Below, piece by piece: positions 7,453 through 14,436 of a stretch of 36,649 nt of DNA. Under the pieces are notes generated by a model. It worked only from the letters and a program-made list of their open reading frames with translations, was not told the origin of the DNA and made no database searches. The position numbers were made by a program, and so were the translations under genes. The DNA comes from Thermus_A sp040290245 (lineage in GTDB: Bacteria > Deinococcota > Deinococci > Deinococcales > Thermaceae): NCBI RefSeq assembly GCF_040290245.1, contig NZ_PSMQ01000014.1, positions 1 to 36,649 on the forward strand. The letters are read 5' to 3'. Numbering within the stretch: the first letter of the stretch is position 1; every line of letters begins with the position of its first letter.

Positions 7453-8411
7453 TGCGTTGGAGTCGGAGTCTGGGCTTAGGCCTGGTCCTCTTGCTTGCCG
7501 CCTGCACCGGAACCCAAGAACCCCAAGTTCCAGCCCTTCTGGCCCTGGGGGGAGGGGCTGAGGTCCGGTTCATCAAAGCCTCCTCCCTTCAGCAAAGGAA
7601 CCCAGAGGCTGTGGCCACCTGGGAGACACCGGGGCTTTTAGACCTCGCCTACGCCCCCGGAAGGCTTTTCCTCCTCTTTTCGGACCGCGTGGAGGCCTAC
7701 GACACGGGAGGGTTTTCCGAGGCCTCGGTCCCCCAAAGCCTCGCGGCCACCCAGGCCCTTCCAAGCTGCACAAAAGGGTACCTGCGCCTGGGGGAGAACC
7801 GCCTCCTCATCGCCTGTCCGGACCTCCCCGAGGCCTACACCTGGCCCCTTACCGGAGGGGAGCTTGCCCGAGTGAACCTTACCGGCCTGGGCCCCAGTGC
7901 CCGTCTGGCCCTGGGGCCCGGGGACCGGCTGGCCTACGCCACCCCAAGCGCCCTGGGCCACCGGAACCTAGACGGGAGCGACCCCAAGGAAAAGGGCGTT
8001 TCCACCGCCCTCCCTCCCAAGGACCTGGTCCACGACCGGGACTCAGGAGGGCTTTGGGCCCTTTATGGGGGGACGTTTGAAAGCCGGCTTTTCCGCTTAG
8101 ACCGGGATCTGAACCTTTCCGACCAGGGTTTCCAAAACCCCTACACGGCTCTGGCCTTAGGCCGAAGCGCTCTAGTGGCCCTGGGCCGGGGGTTCCAGGT
8201 GATGAACGCGCAAGGAAACCCCATCGGGGAGCCGCAAAGCCCCTCCACCCCTTACCAGGCAGGGTTGGTGGCCCCAGACGGATACCTTTATCTGGCCCAA
8301 GAGGGCGCACTCGAGACCTGGGATCTCCTCTCGACCCCCCTTCTTCGCACCTCCACCGTCCCCCTGACGGGGTTCTCGCCCAAGGCCGTGGCCTTCATCC
8401 CGGTACAATAG
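7449..8411 (+). CDS. Lipoprotein of unknown function coupled to lptD
   Basis: This 320-residue protein starts with a lipoprotein signal peptide (L-V-L-L-L-A-A-C-T), cleaved before the Cys near residue 19. The mature part has repeated short beta-strands with G-x-L-W-A-L-Y-G and G-Y-L-Y-L-A-Q motifs and resembles a beta-propeller, though I cannot count blades or name a family. GTG 7449 overlaps the lptD stop by 4 nt, with GGAGG 6 nt upstream; ATG 7452 is the alternative start. Coupling to lptD suggests an outer-membrane role, possibly in LptD folding or as a stand-in for the partner lipoprotein LptE. That is inference from context. Its last codons (GTA CAA TAG) contain the -10 box of the next gene. 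Confidence 0.75.
   Translation: MMRWSRSLGLGLVLLLAACTGTQEPQVPALLALGGGAEVRFIKASSLQQRNPEAVATWETPGLLDLAYAPGRLFLLFSDRVEAYDTGGFSEASVPQSLAATQALPSCTKGYLRLGENRLLIACPDLPEAYTWPLTGGELARVNLTGLGPSARLALGPGDRLAYATPSALGHRNLDGSDPKEKGVSTALPPKDLVHDRDSGGLWALYGGTFESRLFRLDRDLNLSDQGFQNPYTALALGRSALVALGRGFQVMNAQGNPIGEPQSPSTPYQAGLVAPDGYLYLAQEGALETWDLLSTPLLRTSTVPLTGFSPKAVAFIPVQ
8404..8409 (+). promoter_or_regulatory. -10 box embedded in the upstream stop codon
   Basis: TACAAT is formed by the last two codons plus the first base of the stop codon of the lipoprotein gene (GTA CAA TAG). It ends 6 nt before ATG 8416, predicting a leaderless transcript for the epimerase gene. Confidence 0.6.
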
Positions 8412-8415
8412 GCCC

Positions 8416-8802
8416 ATGCTGCACCACGTGGGCATCGCGGTGGAGGACCTCGAAAAGGCCAAAGAGCGGTACGGCCTTTTGGGCTATGCCCTCGAGGCCG
8501 AAGGGGTGGTGGAAGGCCAAGGGGTGCGGGTGGCCATGCTGAAAAAGGGGGAAAGCCGCCTGGAGCTCCTCGCCCCCCTAGGCCCCGAAACCCCCGTGGG
8601 CCGGTTTTTGGCCAAGCGGGGAGGCGGCCTTCACCACCTGGCCTTCGCCACCCAGACGATCGAGGAGGACCTGGCTTGCCTCGAGGCCCAAGGGGCCCGG
8701 CTGATCGACCCGGTGCCCCGGCCGGGCTTCGGGGGGCACCGGGTGGCCTTCATCCACCCCAGCTTCTCCGGAGGGGTCCTTTGGGAGCTCGTCGAAGCCT
8801 AG
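8416..8802 (+). CDS. mce: Methylmalonyl-CoA epimerase (VOC family)
   Basis: The 128-residue protein is a vicinal-oxygen-chelate fold enzyme with the methylmalonyl-CoA epimerase signature: H-H-V-G-I-A-V at the N terminus, G-G-G-L-H-H-L-A-F in the second module and a C-terminal W-E-L-V-E glutamate. The family interconverts the (2R) and (2S) forms of methylmalonyl-CoA in propionate and branched-chain amino-acid breakdown, upstream of the B12-dependent mutase. The mutase is not in this window. The length is normal for the family. Its start coincides with a predicted transcription start, so it has its own promoter in addition to any read-through from the lipoprotein gene. Confidence 0.9.
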   Translation: MLHHVGIAVEDLEKAKERYGLLGYALEAEGVVEGQGVRVAMLKKGESRLELLAPLGPETPVGRFLAKRGGGLHHLAFATQTIEEDLACLEAQGARLIDPVPRPGFGGHRVAFIHPSFSGGVLWELVEA

Positions 8803-9128
8803 CCCTTCTTTTGGCCCTTTGGGAGATGGCGGGGATCTTCTACCTCTCCTCGAGGCCGGGGAATGAGGTGGGCCTGCCCGCCCCCTGGGACAAGCTGGCC
8901 CATTTCCTGGCCTATGCCCTTTTGGGCTTCCTCCTGGCCTGGGGCCTGGAAAAAAGGCGGCCGGCCTTCGGGCTGGCCGCCTTGTATGGCCTTTTGGACG
9001 AGTTTCACCAACGCTTCACCCCCGGCCGGGAGGTGAGCCTGGGAGACTTCCTGGCGGATGCCCTGGGAGCGGCCTTGGGCGCTACGCTTTCTGCCGCCAG
9101 AACCGGTAAAGATTGTCCACCAGGATAA
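8781..9128 (+). CDS. VanZ-like membrane protein
   Basis: A frame overlapping the end of the epimerase gene encodes a VanZ-type protein: an N-terminal hydrophobic helix, then F-Y-L-S-S-R-P-G, D-K-L-A-H-F-x-A-Y-A-L-L-G and D-E-F-H-Q-R-F-T-P-G-R, which are family hallmarks. No ATG fits. TTG 8781, four bases after GGAGGGG (8770-8776), gives a 115-residue product of normal VanZ length and a 22-nt overlap with the upstream gene. VanZ proteins are small polytopic proteins of poorly defined role; VanZ itself gives mild teicoplanin resistance. The C terminus overlaps the convergent permease gene by 47 nt. Confidence 0.8.
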   Translation: MGARRSLALLLALWEMAGIFYLSSRPGNEVGLPAPWDKLAHFLAYALLGFLLAWGLEKRRPAFGLAALYGLLDEFHQRFTPGREVSLGDFLADALGAALGATLSAARTGKDCPPG

Positions 9129-10017
9129 GGCCCGGCACCGCCAAAAAGACCCCGAGAAGCCCAAAAAGCTTCCCCGCCACAAAGATGGCGAGGAGGACCA
9201 CGGCGGGGTGGTAGCCCAGGTGGCGGCTGTAGATATAGGGGATGAGGACCTTCCCTTCCAATAGGGCCAGCGCCCCGTAGCCCAAAAGCACCAGCCCCGC
9301 CGTGACCAGGCCTTTGGACAGGGCCACCCCTGCGGAGAGGAGGGCGATGATGGCCCCGCCCACCAGGGGCACGACCTCCAGCACCCCCCCGAGGACCGCC
9401 AAAGCCCAAGGCGCGGGGGCCTTCACCAGGCTGAGCCAGGTCCCAAAGAGAAGGGCAAAGGAAAAGGCCACAAAAAACTGGGCCCGCGCCCAGTACCCCA
9501 TGCGGCGCCAGGTGGCCTCCAGCACCTCGGCCCAGCCCGCCCCGGGGAGGTAGGGGGCCAAGCGGGCCACCAGGTGGGGCTCCAGGCTCACCATCACCGC
9601 CAACACCAAGGCCAGGACCGCCTCGGAAACGCCCCCCACCAGACGGAAGACCACCCCCCCTGCGGCCTTTCCCGCGGAGGCCAGGCCGCTTAAAAGCGTC
9701 TCCAGGGGCCGGTCGGCCAACGCCTCGAGGTGGACGGGAAGGTGGGCCAGAACCCCGGCCAGATGGGCGAACTGCCTGGCCAAGACCGGGTAGGTCAGCA
9801 CCCCCACGAGAAAGACGGCCCCCAGGAGAAGGGCATACGCCAGGAGGACGGCCAAAGGCCGGCCTAAACGGCCCGCCAACCCTCCCACCAAGGGCTCCAC
9901 CGCCGCGGCCAGGGTAAAGGCCAAAAAGACCCAAAGGAAGAGCTCCAAAAGCCGCGTGGCCGCCCAGAGCGCAAGGAGGAAAAGGGCCGCCTGGTAAAAA
10001 AAGGGGGAAAGCCTCAT
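9082..10017 (-). CDS. AI-2E family transporter (PerM/YdiK-like)
   Basis: This 311-residue polytopic protein has the AI-2E transporter pattern: paired N-terminal helices, a soluble amphipathic middle part with L-P-x-x-L-E-A-L-A, and C-terminal helices ending in V-F-L-A-V-P-G-L-I-L-V-D-N-L. Family members export signals or ions (TqsA, sodium/proton antiporters); the substrate cannot be read from sequence. ATG 10017 (M-R-L-S-P-F) is chosen because it forms an ATGA overlap with the upstream SDR gene; longer in-frame forms would read back into that gene. It is the last gene of the aro-ferredoxin-SDR operon. Its 3' end overlaps the VanZ-like gene tail to tail. Confidence 0.88.
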   Translation of the reverse strand: MRLSPFFYQAALFLLALWAATRLLELFLWVFLAFTLAAAVEPLVGGLAGRLGRPLAVLLAYALLLGAVFLVGVLTYPVLARQFAHLAGVLAHLPVHLEALADRPLETLLSGLASAGKAAGGVVFRLVGGVSEAVLALVLAVMVSLEPHLVARLAPYLPGAGWAEVLEATWRRMGYWARAQFFVAFSFALLFGTWLSLVKAPAPWALAVLGGVLEVVPLVGGAIIALLSAGVALSKGLVTAGLVLLGYGALALLEGKVLIPYIYSRHLGYHPAVVLLAIFVAGKLFGLLGVFLAVPGLILVDNLYRFWRQKA

Positions 10018-10682
10018 TGGGGCGGGTAGACGGGCAGTTCCAAAAGGCGCCCTCCCTGAAGCTCCATGGAAAAGATGAGGGCCTCGGCCAGAGCCTCCGG
10101 CCGGATCCAAAGGCGGGTGTCCGCCCCCGGCACGGCCTCGCGGTTCTGGGGCGTATCGACGGTGCCCATGGGGTAGAGGATCAAAAACCGTACCCCCTCC
10201 ACCTCCCCCGCCACCGAGCGGAGAAGGGCAGCCAAAGCGGCCTTGGCGGTGGTGTACAGGGCCCGCTTGGGGCCTTCCCCCGTCCAGGCGGGGCCGGCGG
10301 CGAAGGCGGCGAAGAACCCCCGCCTCTTATCCAAATAGGGCAAGGCGGCGTGAAGGAGGTTAAAGGTGGTCCGGAGGTTGAGGTCCATCATCCAGTCGTA
10401 CAGGCCCGGATCGGCCTGGAGGAAGCCTCCCCCCGCAAACCCCCCTACGGTATGGATCGCCGCCTCCATCCCCTGCTCCGCGGCCCAGTCCGCCAGGGCC
10501 TTGGCCTCCTCGTACCGGGTGAGATCGGCCACGAAGGTCTTCCCGCCGTACCGATGGGCCCGCTCCCCCATGCGCTCCGGCCTGGGGTCGGACAAAAGGA
10601 GCCGGTACCCCCGCTCATGTAGCCGGGGAAGGAGGGCCCCTGCCACCCCGCCCCCCGCGCCCGTGACCAGGACCGTTTTCAT
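10014..10682 (-). CDS. Short-chain dehydrogenase/reductase (SDR)
   Basis: The 222-residue protein is a classical-length SDR. It begins M-K-T-V-L-V-T-G-A-G-G-G-V-A-G, the dinucleotide-binding G-x3-G-x-G, has an acidic/basic patch after beta-2 (S-D-P-R-P-E-R), and the catalytic Y-T-T-A-K (YxxxK) with an upstream F-A-A-G region. The usual catalytic Ser is not obvious: the strand before the tyrosine reads G-F-F-A-A-F-A-A-G-P. The family oxidises or reduces hydroxyl or keto groups with NAD(P). The substrate is unknown. It follows the polyferredoxin gene by 10 nt and overlaps the permease gene by 4 nt. Confidence 0.88.
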   Translation of the reverse strand: MKTVLVTGAGGGVAGALLPRLHERGYRLLLSDPRPERMGERAHRYGGKTFVADLTRYEEAKALADWAAEQGMEAAIHTVGGFAGGGFLQADPGLYDWMMDLNLRTTFNLLHAALPYLDKRRGFFAAFAAGPAWTGEGPKRALYTTAKAALAALLRSVAGEVEGVRFLILYPMGTVDTPQNREAVPGADTRLWIRPEALAEALIFSMELQGGRLLELPVYPPQ

Positions 10683-10692
10683 GGTTCACCCC

Positions 10693-11625
10693 CTACATAT
10701 CGTACCAGGGGGGCTGGCCGCGAAAGAGGAGGACCTCCTCCAGCGCCTCTGCCTCGGAGAGGCGGATCACCTGGGGCGGGCAGCTCTCCACGCAGGCCCC
10801 GCACCCGGTGCACCGATCCACCTCGAGGTAGAGAAGGTACTCCTCCTCCTCCCGCACCCGGCGGATGGCCTGGGTGGGGCAGACGTTGGTGCAGACCGGG
10901 CAAAGGGTGCACCCCTCGGCCACCTCCACCCGGAACCACCGCACCTTGGGGCTTCTCTGGGCGGCGATCTGGCGGAGGCGGAGCTCGGCGGGCAGGGGTT
11001 TTTCCCCCTCCTCCAAAGGGATGGGGAGCTCGGGGACGAGGCTGGCGGCCGTGCGCTTGGCGCTGCCCACAAGGGCCCGGAAGAGTTCCCGCCGGTCCAC
11101 CCGCTCCCCGGGAAGGGCCCCTTGGACCACCTCCACCTCCACGGGGAAGTACCGCCGGGCCTCCTCCACCATGCGCTCGAGGTGAAGGGGAACCCCCTCT
11201 CCCCCAATCCGGCAGGTCTCACACGCCCCCCGGGCCAGGGTGAGGCGGCCAAAGCGGCTACCCGCCTCGGCAAGCAGCCCCGGGGTGAGACGGCCCAGAC
11301 AGAGGACCTCCTCCCCGGTCCCCTCCGCCTTGGAACAACGCACCTGCCCCCGGCCCCGGATCAGGGCCTCCTGTACCCCCCCCAGGGGATACTCCAGGGC
11401 CAGACCAGGGCAGACCCCCACGCACACCCCGCACCCCGTGCAGTCCACCTCGTCGATCTCCACCGACCAGTTCTCCAGGCGCACCGCCCGTTTGGGGCAG
11501 GCCTTTTCGCACCGGTCGCACCCCCCCACGCTGTTCTTATGCAAAAGGCAGCGTTCCGCCACAAAGCGGGGCCTAGGGTCCGTGGCCTTTAAAAAGGCGT
11601 TTAGAAGGTTGTCCAAAAGCCCCAT
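10693..11625 (-). CDS. Polyferredoxin-like 4Fe-4S protein
   Basis: This 310-residue soluble protein has four cysteine clusters. The first is unusual (C26-x9-C36-x2-C39-x3-C43-P), the second is standard (C62-T-G-C65-G-V-C68-V-G-V-C72-P), and two standard clusters lie near the C terminus (C-T-L-C-P-V-C-T-N-V-C-P and C-T-G-C-G-A-C-V-E-S-C-P). A middle region carries further cysteines (R-C-S-K, L-C-L-G, C-E-T-C) without a ferredoxin pattern. It probably carries electrons between redox proteins; no partner oxidoreductase is evident apart from the SDR next door. Its ATG overlaps the stop of the aro gene (TAATG), so it is translationally coupled. Its true partner is unknown. Confidence 0.85.
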   Translation of the reverse strand: MGLLDNLLNAFLKATDPRPRFVAERCLLHKNSVGGCDRCEKACPKRAVRLENWSVEIDEVDCTGCGVCVGVCPGLALEYPLGGVQEALIRGRGQVRCSKAEGTGEEVLCLGRLTPGLLAEAGSRFGRLTLARGACETCRIGGEGVPLHLERMVEEARRYFPVEVEVVQGALPGERVDRRELFRALVGSAKRTAASLVPELPIPLEEGEKPLPAELRLRQIAAQRSPKVRWFRVEVAEGCTLCPVCTNVCPTQAIRRVREEEEYLLYLEVDRCTGCGACVESCPPQVIRLSEAEALEEVLLFRGQPPWYDM

Positions 11626-12689
11626 TACCGCCTCAGGAAGGGGGAAAGCGCCCCTAGGAAGGCCTCAAATTGAGCAAAGTCCATCTGTTGCTCGTTGTCG
11701 GAAAGGGCCACCTTGGGGTTGGGGTGGACCTCCACATGCACCCCGTCCGCTCCCGCGGCCAAGGCGGCCCGGGCCAAGGGGATGAGGAGGTCGGTGCGCC
11801 CCGCCGCGTGGGTCACGTCCACCACCACCGGGAGGTGGGTCTCCCGCTTGGCCAAGGCCACCGCGGAAAGGTCCAGGGTGTTCCGGGTCCAGCGCTCGTA
11901 GGTGCGGATGCCCCGCTCGGCCAGGATGACCGCCTCGTTCCCCTGGGCCAGAACGTACTCCGCGGCGTAGAACCACTCCTCCACCGTAGCGGCCAGGCCC
12001 CGTTTAAGAAGGACGGGCTTCCTCGCCTGGCCCACCTCCTTCAAAAGGGCGAAGTTCTGCATATTCCGGGCCCCCACCTGGAGGATGTCGGCATACTCGG
12101 CCACCACCTCCACATCCCGGGTGTCCATGACCTCGGTGACGAAGACCATGCCGAAGGCCTCCGCCGCCTTCCGGCCGAGCCTTAAGCCCTCCACCCCCAG
12201 GCCCTGAAAGGCGTAGGGGCTGGTGCGGGGCTTGAACGCCCCTCCCCTGAGGACCTTTACCCCCCGCTCGGCCAGGAAGCGGGCGGTCTCCATCATCTGG
12301 GCCTCCGACTCGATGGAACAAGGGCCAGCGATGACCAGGGGGGCCTCCCCGAAGACCACCCCCCTCACCCGCACCCGGGTGTCCTCCTGCTTGACCTTTC
12401 GGGAGTAGAGGAACCTCTTCTGATCCTGGCGTTCCTCCAGGTCCAGGCTGGCGCGGAAGATCTCCTTAAACAGCTTCCGGATGGTCTCGTTTGGGAATGG
12501 CCCCGGGTTTTCCCGGGTGAGGTAGGCGAGCATCTCCTCCTCCCGCTTGGGGTCGTAGTGAGGCAGGCCAAGCTCCGTCTGGATCCGGCCGATCTCCTGA
12601 ACCAGCCTTCCCCGCTCGGAAAGGAGGCGCAAAAGCTCCCGGTTAATCCGGTCCACCTCCCGGCGAAGGGCCTGTATGCGTGCGTCCAT
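11625..12689 (-). CDS. aroG: Bifunctional chorismate mutase / DAHP synthase
   Basis: This 354-residue protein has an N-terminal AroQ-type chorismate mutase helix bundle (about 1-85: M-D-A-R-I-Q-A-L-R-R-E-V-D-R-I-N) joined to a type I-beta 3-deoxy-D-arabino-heptulosonate-7-phosphate synthase barrel. The synthase part shows A-G-P-C124-S-I-E, G-A-R-N-M-Q-N-F, L-K-R-G, E-R-G-I-R and D-V-T-H-A-A-G-R, covering the metal and phosphoenolpyruvate site. It performs the first step of the shikimate pathway; in B. subtilis-type fusions the mutase domain acts as the chorismate/prephenate feedback sensor. The start is supported by a -10 box 5 nt upstream (leaderless). It heads an operon with three genes not obviously tied to aromatic synthesis. 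Confidence 0.95.
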   Translation of the reverse strand: MDARIQALRREVDRINRELLRLLSERGRLVQEIGRIQTELGLPHYDPKREEEMLAYLTRENPGPFPNETIRKLFKEIFRASLDLEERQDQKRFLYSRKVKQEDTRVRVRGVVFGEAPLVIAGPCSIESEAQMMETARFLAERGVKVLRGGAFKPRTSPYAFQGLGVEGLRLGRKAAEAFGMVFVTEVMDTRDVEVVAEYADILQVGARNMQNFALLKEVGQARKPVLLKRGLAATVEEWFYAAEYVLAQGNEAVILAERGIRTYERWTRNTLDLSAVALAKRETHLPVVVDVTHAAGRTDLLIPLARAALAAGADGVHVEVHPNPKVALSDNEQQMDFAQFEAFLGALSPFLRR

Positions 12690-12694
12690 AGGCT

Positions 12695-12725
12695 ACTCTA
12701 TGCCAAGGGCTTGGCCCGAAGTCAA
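12695..12725 (-). promoter_or_regulatory. Promoter of the aro operon (leaderless)
   Basis: On the minus strand TTGACT (12725-12720) precedes TAGAGT (12700-12695) by 19 nt, or the offset CATAGA by 17 nt. TAGAGT ends 5 nt before ATG 12689. The -35 box overlaps the last codons of tatC. Confidence 0.7.
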
Positions 12726-13465
12726 GCCTCCAGCTCCTTGGGCCTTTGCCTTTCCGCAAGCCGGGCCACGAGGACCGAGATCCAGTAAAGCACCAAAAGC
12801 GGTAGGGAGACGATGGCCAGGCTCACCACATCCACCGTGGGGGTGATGATGGCCGCCAAAGTCAGGAGGAGGACGACGGCGATGCGCCAGTTCCTGGCCA
12901 GGAAGCTGCTGGAAAGAATCCCCAGCCTGGCGAGGAGATAGCTCACCACCGGCATCTCGAAGACCAGGCCCATGACCGCCATCATCAGCAGGACCTGGCC
13001 CATGTACCGGCCGATGGAGATCTGGGGCGTGACCACGTCCCCCAAAAAGCCCAAAAGGAAGGGGATGGCAAAGGGCAAGAAGCCGTAGTAGGCGAAGAGG
13101 GCCCCAAGGGCGAAGCTGAAGCCCGCCCCCAGGAGAAAAGGCACGGCCAGGCGTTTCTCGTGTTCGTAAAGCCCAGGGGCGATGAAGGCCCAGATCTGGT
13201 AGACGATGAAGGGCAAAACCAAGACCAACCCCCCGAAGGCCGCCACCTTCAAAGAGACCAAAAAGGGCTCGGTGATATCCAAGACGATGAGGTTCACCTG
13301 GATGCCGTTCTGTCTGGCCGCCAGGTCCAAAGGCCGCTTCAACCAGTCCAGAAGCTGGATCCGGAAGGACCAAGCCACCCCCGTGGCCACCGCCCAGGCC
13401 AGGATGGACCAGAGTAGGCGGCTTCGGAGTTCCTCGAGGTGTTCAACCAAAGGGGCTTCCTTCAA
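12722..13465 (-). CDS. tatC: Sec-independent protein translocase TatC
   Basis: The 247-residue protein is a full-length TatC with six predicted helices. It begins with the conserved H-L-E-E-L-R-S-R motif, and has A-F-I-A-P-G-L-Y-E-H-E-K-R, F-A-Y-Y-x-x-L-P and F-E-M-P-V signatures. TatC is the receptor for twin-arginine signal peptides in the cytoplasmic membrane. The start is TTG at 13465, inferred from the position of the HLEELRSR motif and the 4-nt TTGA overlap with tatA. Twin-arginine clients are visible in this window: the Rieske protein and ActB. No tatB is present, so this is a minimal TatA-TatC system unless another copy lies elsewhere. Confidence 0.97.
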   Translation of the reverse strand: MKEAPLVEHLEELRSRLLWSILAWAVATGVAWSFRIQLLDWLKRPLDLAARQNGIQVNLIVLDITEPFLVSLKVAAFGGLVLVLPFIVYQIWAFIAPGLYEHEKRLAVPFLLGAGFSFALGALFAYYGFLPFAIPFLLGFLGDVVTPQISIGRYMGQVLLMMAVMGLVFEMPVVSYLLARLGILSSSFLARNWRIAVVLLLTLAAIITPTVDVVSLAIVSLPLLVLYWISVLVARLAERQRPKELEA

Positions 13466-13674
13466 GCTTTAGGCTCCTCCTTCACTGGTGCGGGCTTGAC
13501 CTCTTCCTTGACCTCAACGGACTTTTCCAGCTCCTCCCGGATCTCCTGCGCCCCCCGCTTGAACTCCCGGATGCTCTGCCCCAAGGAGCGGCCGAGCTCG
13601 GGAAGCTTCCTCGGGCCAAAAAGGAGCAGGGCGATGAGAAGGATGACCAGGATCTCTGGCATGCCCAGGTTCAT
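13462..13674 (-). CDS. tatA: Sec-independent protein translocase TatA
   Basis: The 70-residue protein has the TatA layout: one N-terminal helix (I-L-V-I-L-L-I-A-L-L-L), the hinge F-G-P-R-K-L-P-E-L-G, an amphipathic helix and a charged tail rich in Glu and Lys. TatA oligomers form the protein-conducting element with TatC. ATG 13674 is preferred over an internal ATG (M-P-E-I-L) because a TAGACT box ends exactly 6 nt upstream. The gene diverges from menG across a 54-bp gap. Confidence 0.95.
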   Translation of the reverse strand: MNLGMPEILVILLIALLLFGPRKLPELGRSLGQSIREFKRGAQEIREELEKSVEVKEEVKPAPVKEEPKA

Positions 13675-13680
13675 ACCCCC

Positions 13681-13686
13681 AGTCTA
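13681..13686 (-). promoter_or_regulatory. -10 box for leaderless tatA
   Basis: TAGACT on the minus strand ends 6 nt before ATG 13674, so the expected transcription start is the A of the start codon. The corresponding -35 region is weak. Confidence 0.65.
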
Positions 13687-13715
13687 CCACCTGAGCTGAA
13701 AAGAAGGTGAAGGCG

Positions 13716-13721
13716 TATACT
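13716..13721 (+). promoter_or_regulatory. -10 box for leaderless menG
   Basis: TATACT ends 7 nt before GTG 13729. It and the tatA box are back to back in the 54-bp divergent gap. Confidence 0.65.
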
Positions 13722-13728
13722 CAAAGGC

Positions 13729-14436
13729 GTGGAGCGGAAGCCCGAGGCCGTGCGCCGGATGTTCAGCGAAATCGCCCCCAGGTATGACCTTCTCAACCGC
13801 CTCCTCTCCTTAGGACAGGACCAGGCCTGGCGGAAGCGGGCGGTGGCCTTGGCCCTGGCGAGAAACCCCCGCCGGGTTCTGGACCTGGCCACAGGCACGG
13901 GGGACCTGGCCTTGGCCATCAAGCGGGCCCGGCCCGAGGCGGAGGTCGTAGGGGTGGACTTCGCCCCGGCCATGCTGGAACTCGCCCGCAGAAAGGCGAA
14001 GCAGCTGGGCCTCGAGGTGGCCTTCCTGGAAGGGGACGCCCTCGCCCTGCCCTTTCCCGAGGGTAGCTTCCAGGCGGTCACGGTGGCGTTTGGGTTCCGG
14101 AACTTCGCGGACTACGGGAAGGCCTTGGAAGAGATGCACCGCGTCCTTGCCCCCGGGGGCCGGGCGGTGATTCTGGAGTTTCCCCCACCCCCCGGCGGGG
14201 CCTTCGGCCTCCTCTACCGGGCCTACTTCCAGGGGGTCCTCCCGCTTTTGGGGGGGCTCATCTCGGGAAACTTCCGCGCCTACCGGTACCTCCCCGAGTC
14301 GGTCAAGCGCTTTCCCGCCCCGGAAGCCCTAAAGGGCATGATGGAGCGGGTGGGCTTCGAGGTGCGCTACGAACGGCTGGCCTTCGGCGCGGCGGCCATC
14401 CACGTGGGGGACAAGCCTGGAGCCCTACCCGTTTAG
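13729..14436 (+). CDS. menG: Demethylmenaquinone methyltransferase (UbiE/MenG)
   Basis: This 235-residue class I SAM methyltransferase has the UbiE/MenG signature: F-S-E-I-A-P-R-Y-D-L-L-N-R-L-L-S near the N terminus, the SAM motif V-L-D-L-A-T-G-T-G-D-L, V-D-F-A-P-A-M-L, A-F-G-F-R-N-F, and the second signature Y-L-P-E-S-V-K-R-F-P. It makes the last methylation in menaquinone synthesis. Menaquinone would be the electron donor of the two quinol oxidases encoded at 24.8-34.5 kb. The start is GTG, 7 nt after a -10 box. Its 3' end overlaps the convergent peptidase gene by 12 nt. Confidence 0.93.
   Translation: MERKPEAVRRMFSEIAPRYDLLNRLLSLGQDQAWRKRAVALALARNPRRVLDLATGTGDLALAIKRARPEAEVVGVDFAPAMLELARRKAKQLGLEVAFLEGDALALPFPEGSFQAVTVAFGFRNFADYGKALEEMHRVLAPGGRAVILEFPPPPGGAFGLLYRAYFQGVLPLLGGLISGNFRAYRYLPESVKRFPAPEALKGMMERVGFEVRYERLAFGAAAIHVGDKPGALPV

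Noticed and set aside
10366..11592. 408-codon plus-strand open frame opposite the ferredoxin and SDR genes
   Set aside because: Antisense shadow without recognisable motifs; the minus-strand genes are well supported.
13691..13711. CACCT...AGGTG inverted repeat between tatA and menG
   Set aside because: Arms of 5 bp with an 11-nt gap are too weak to call an operator.
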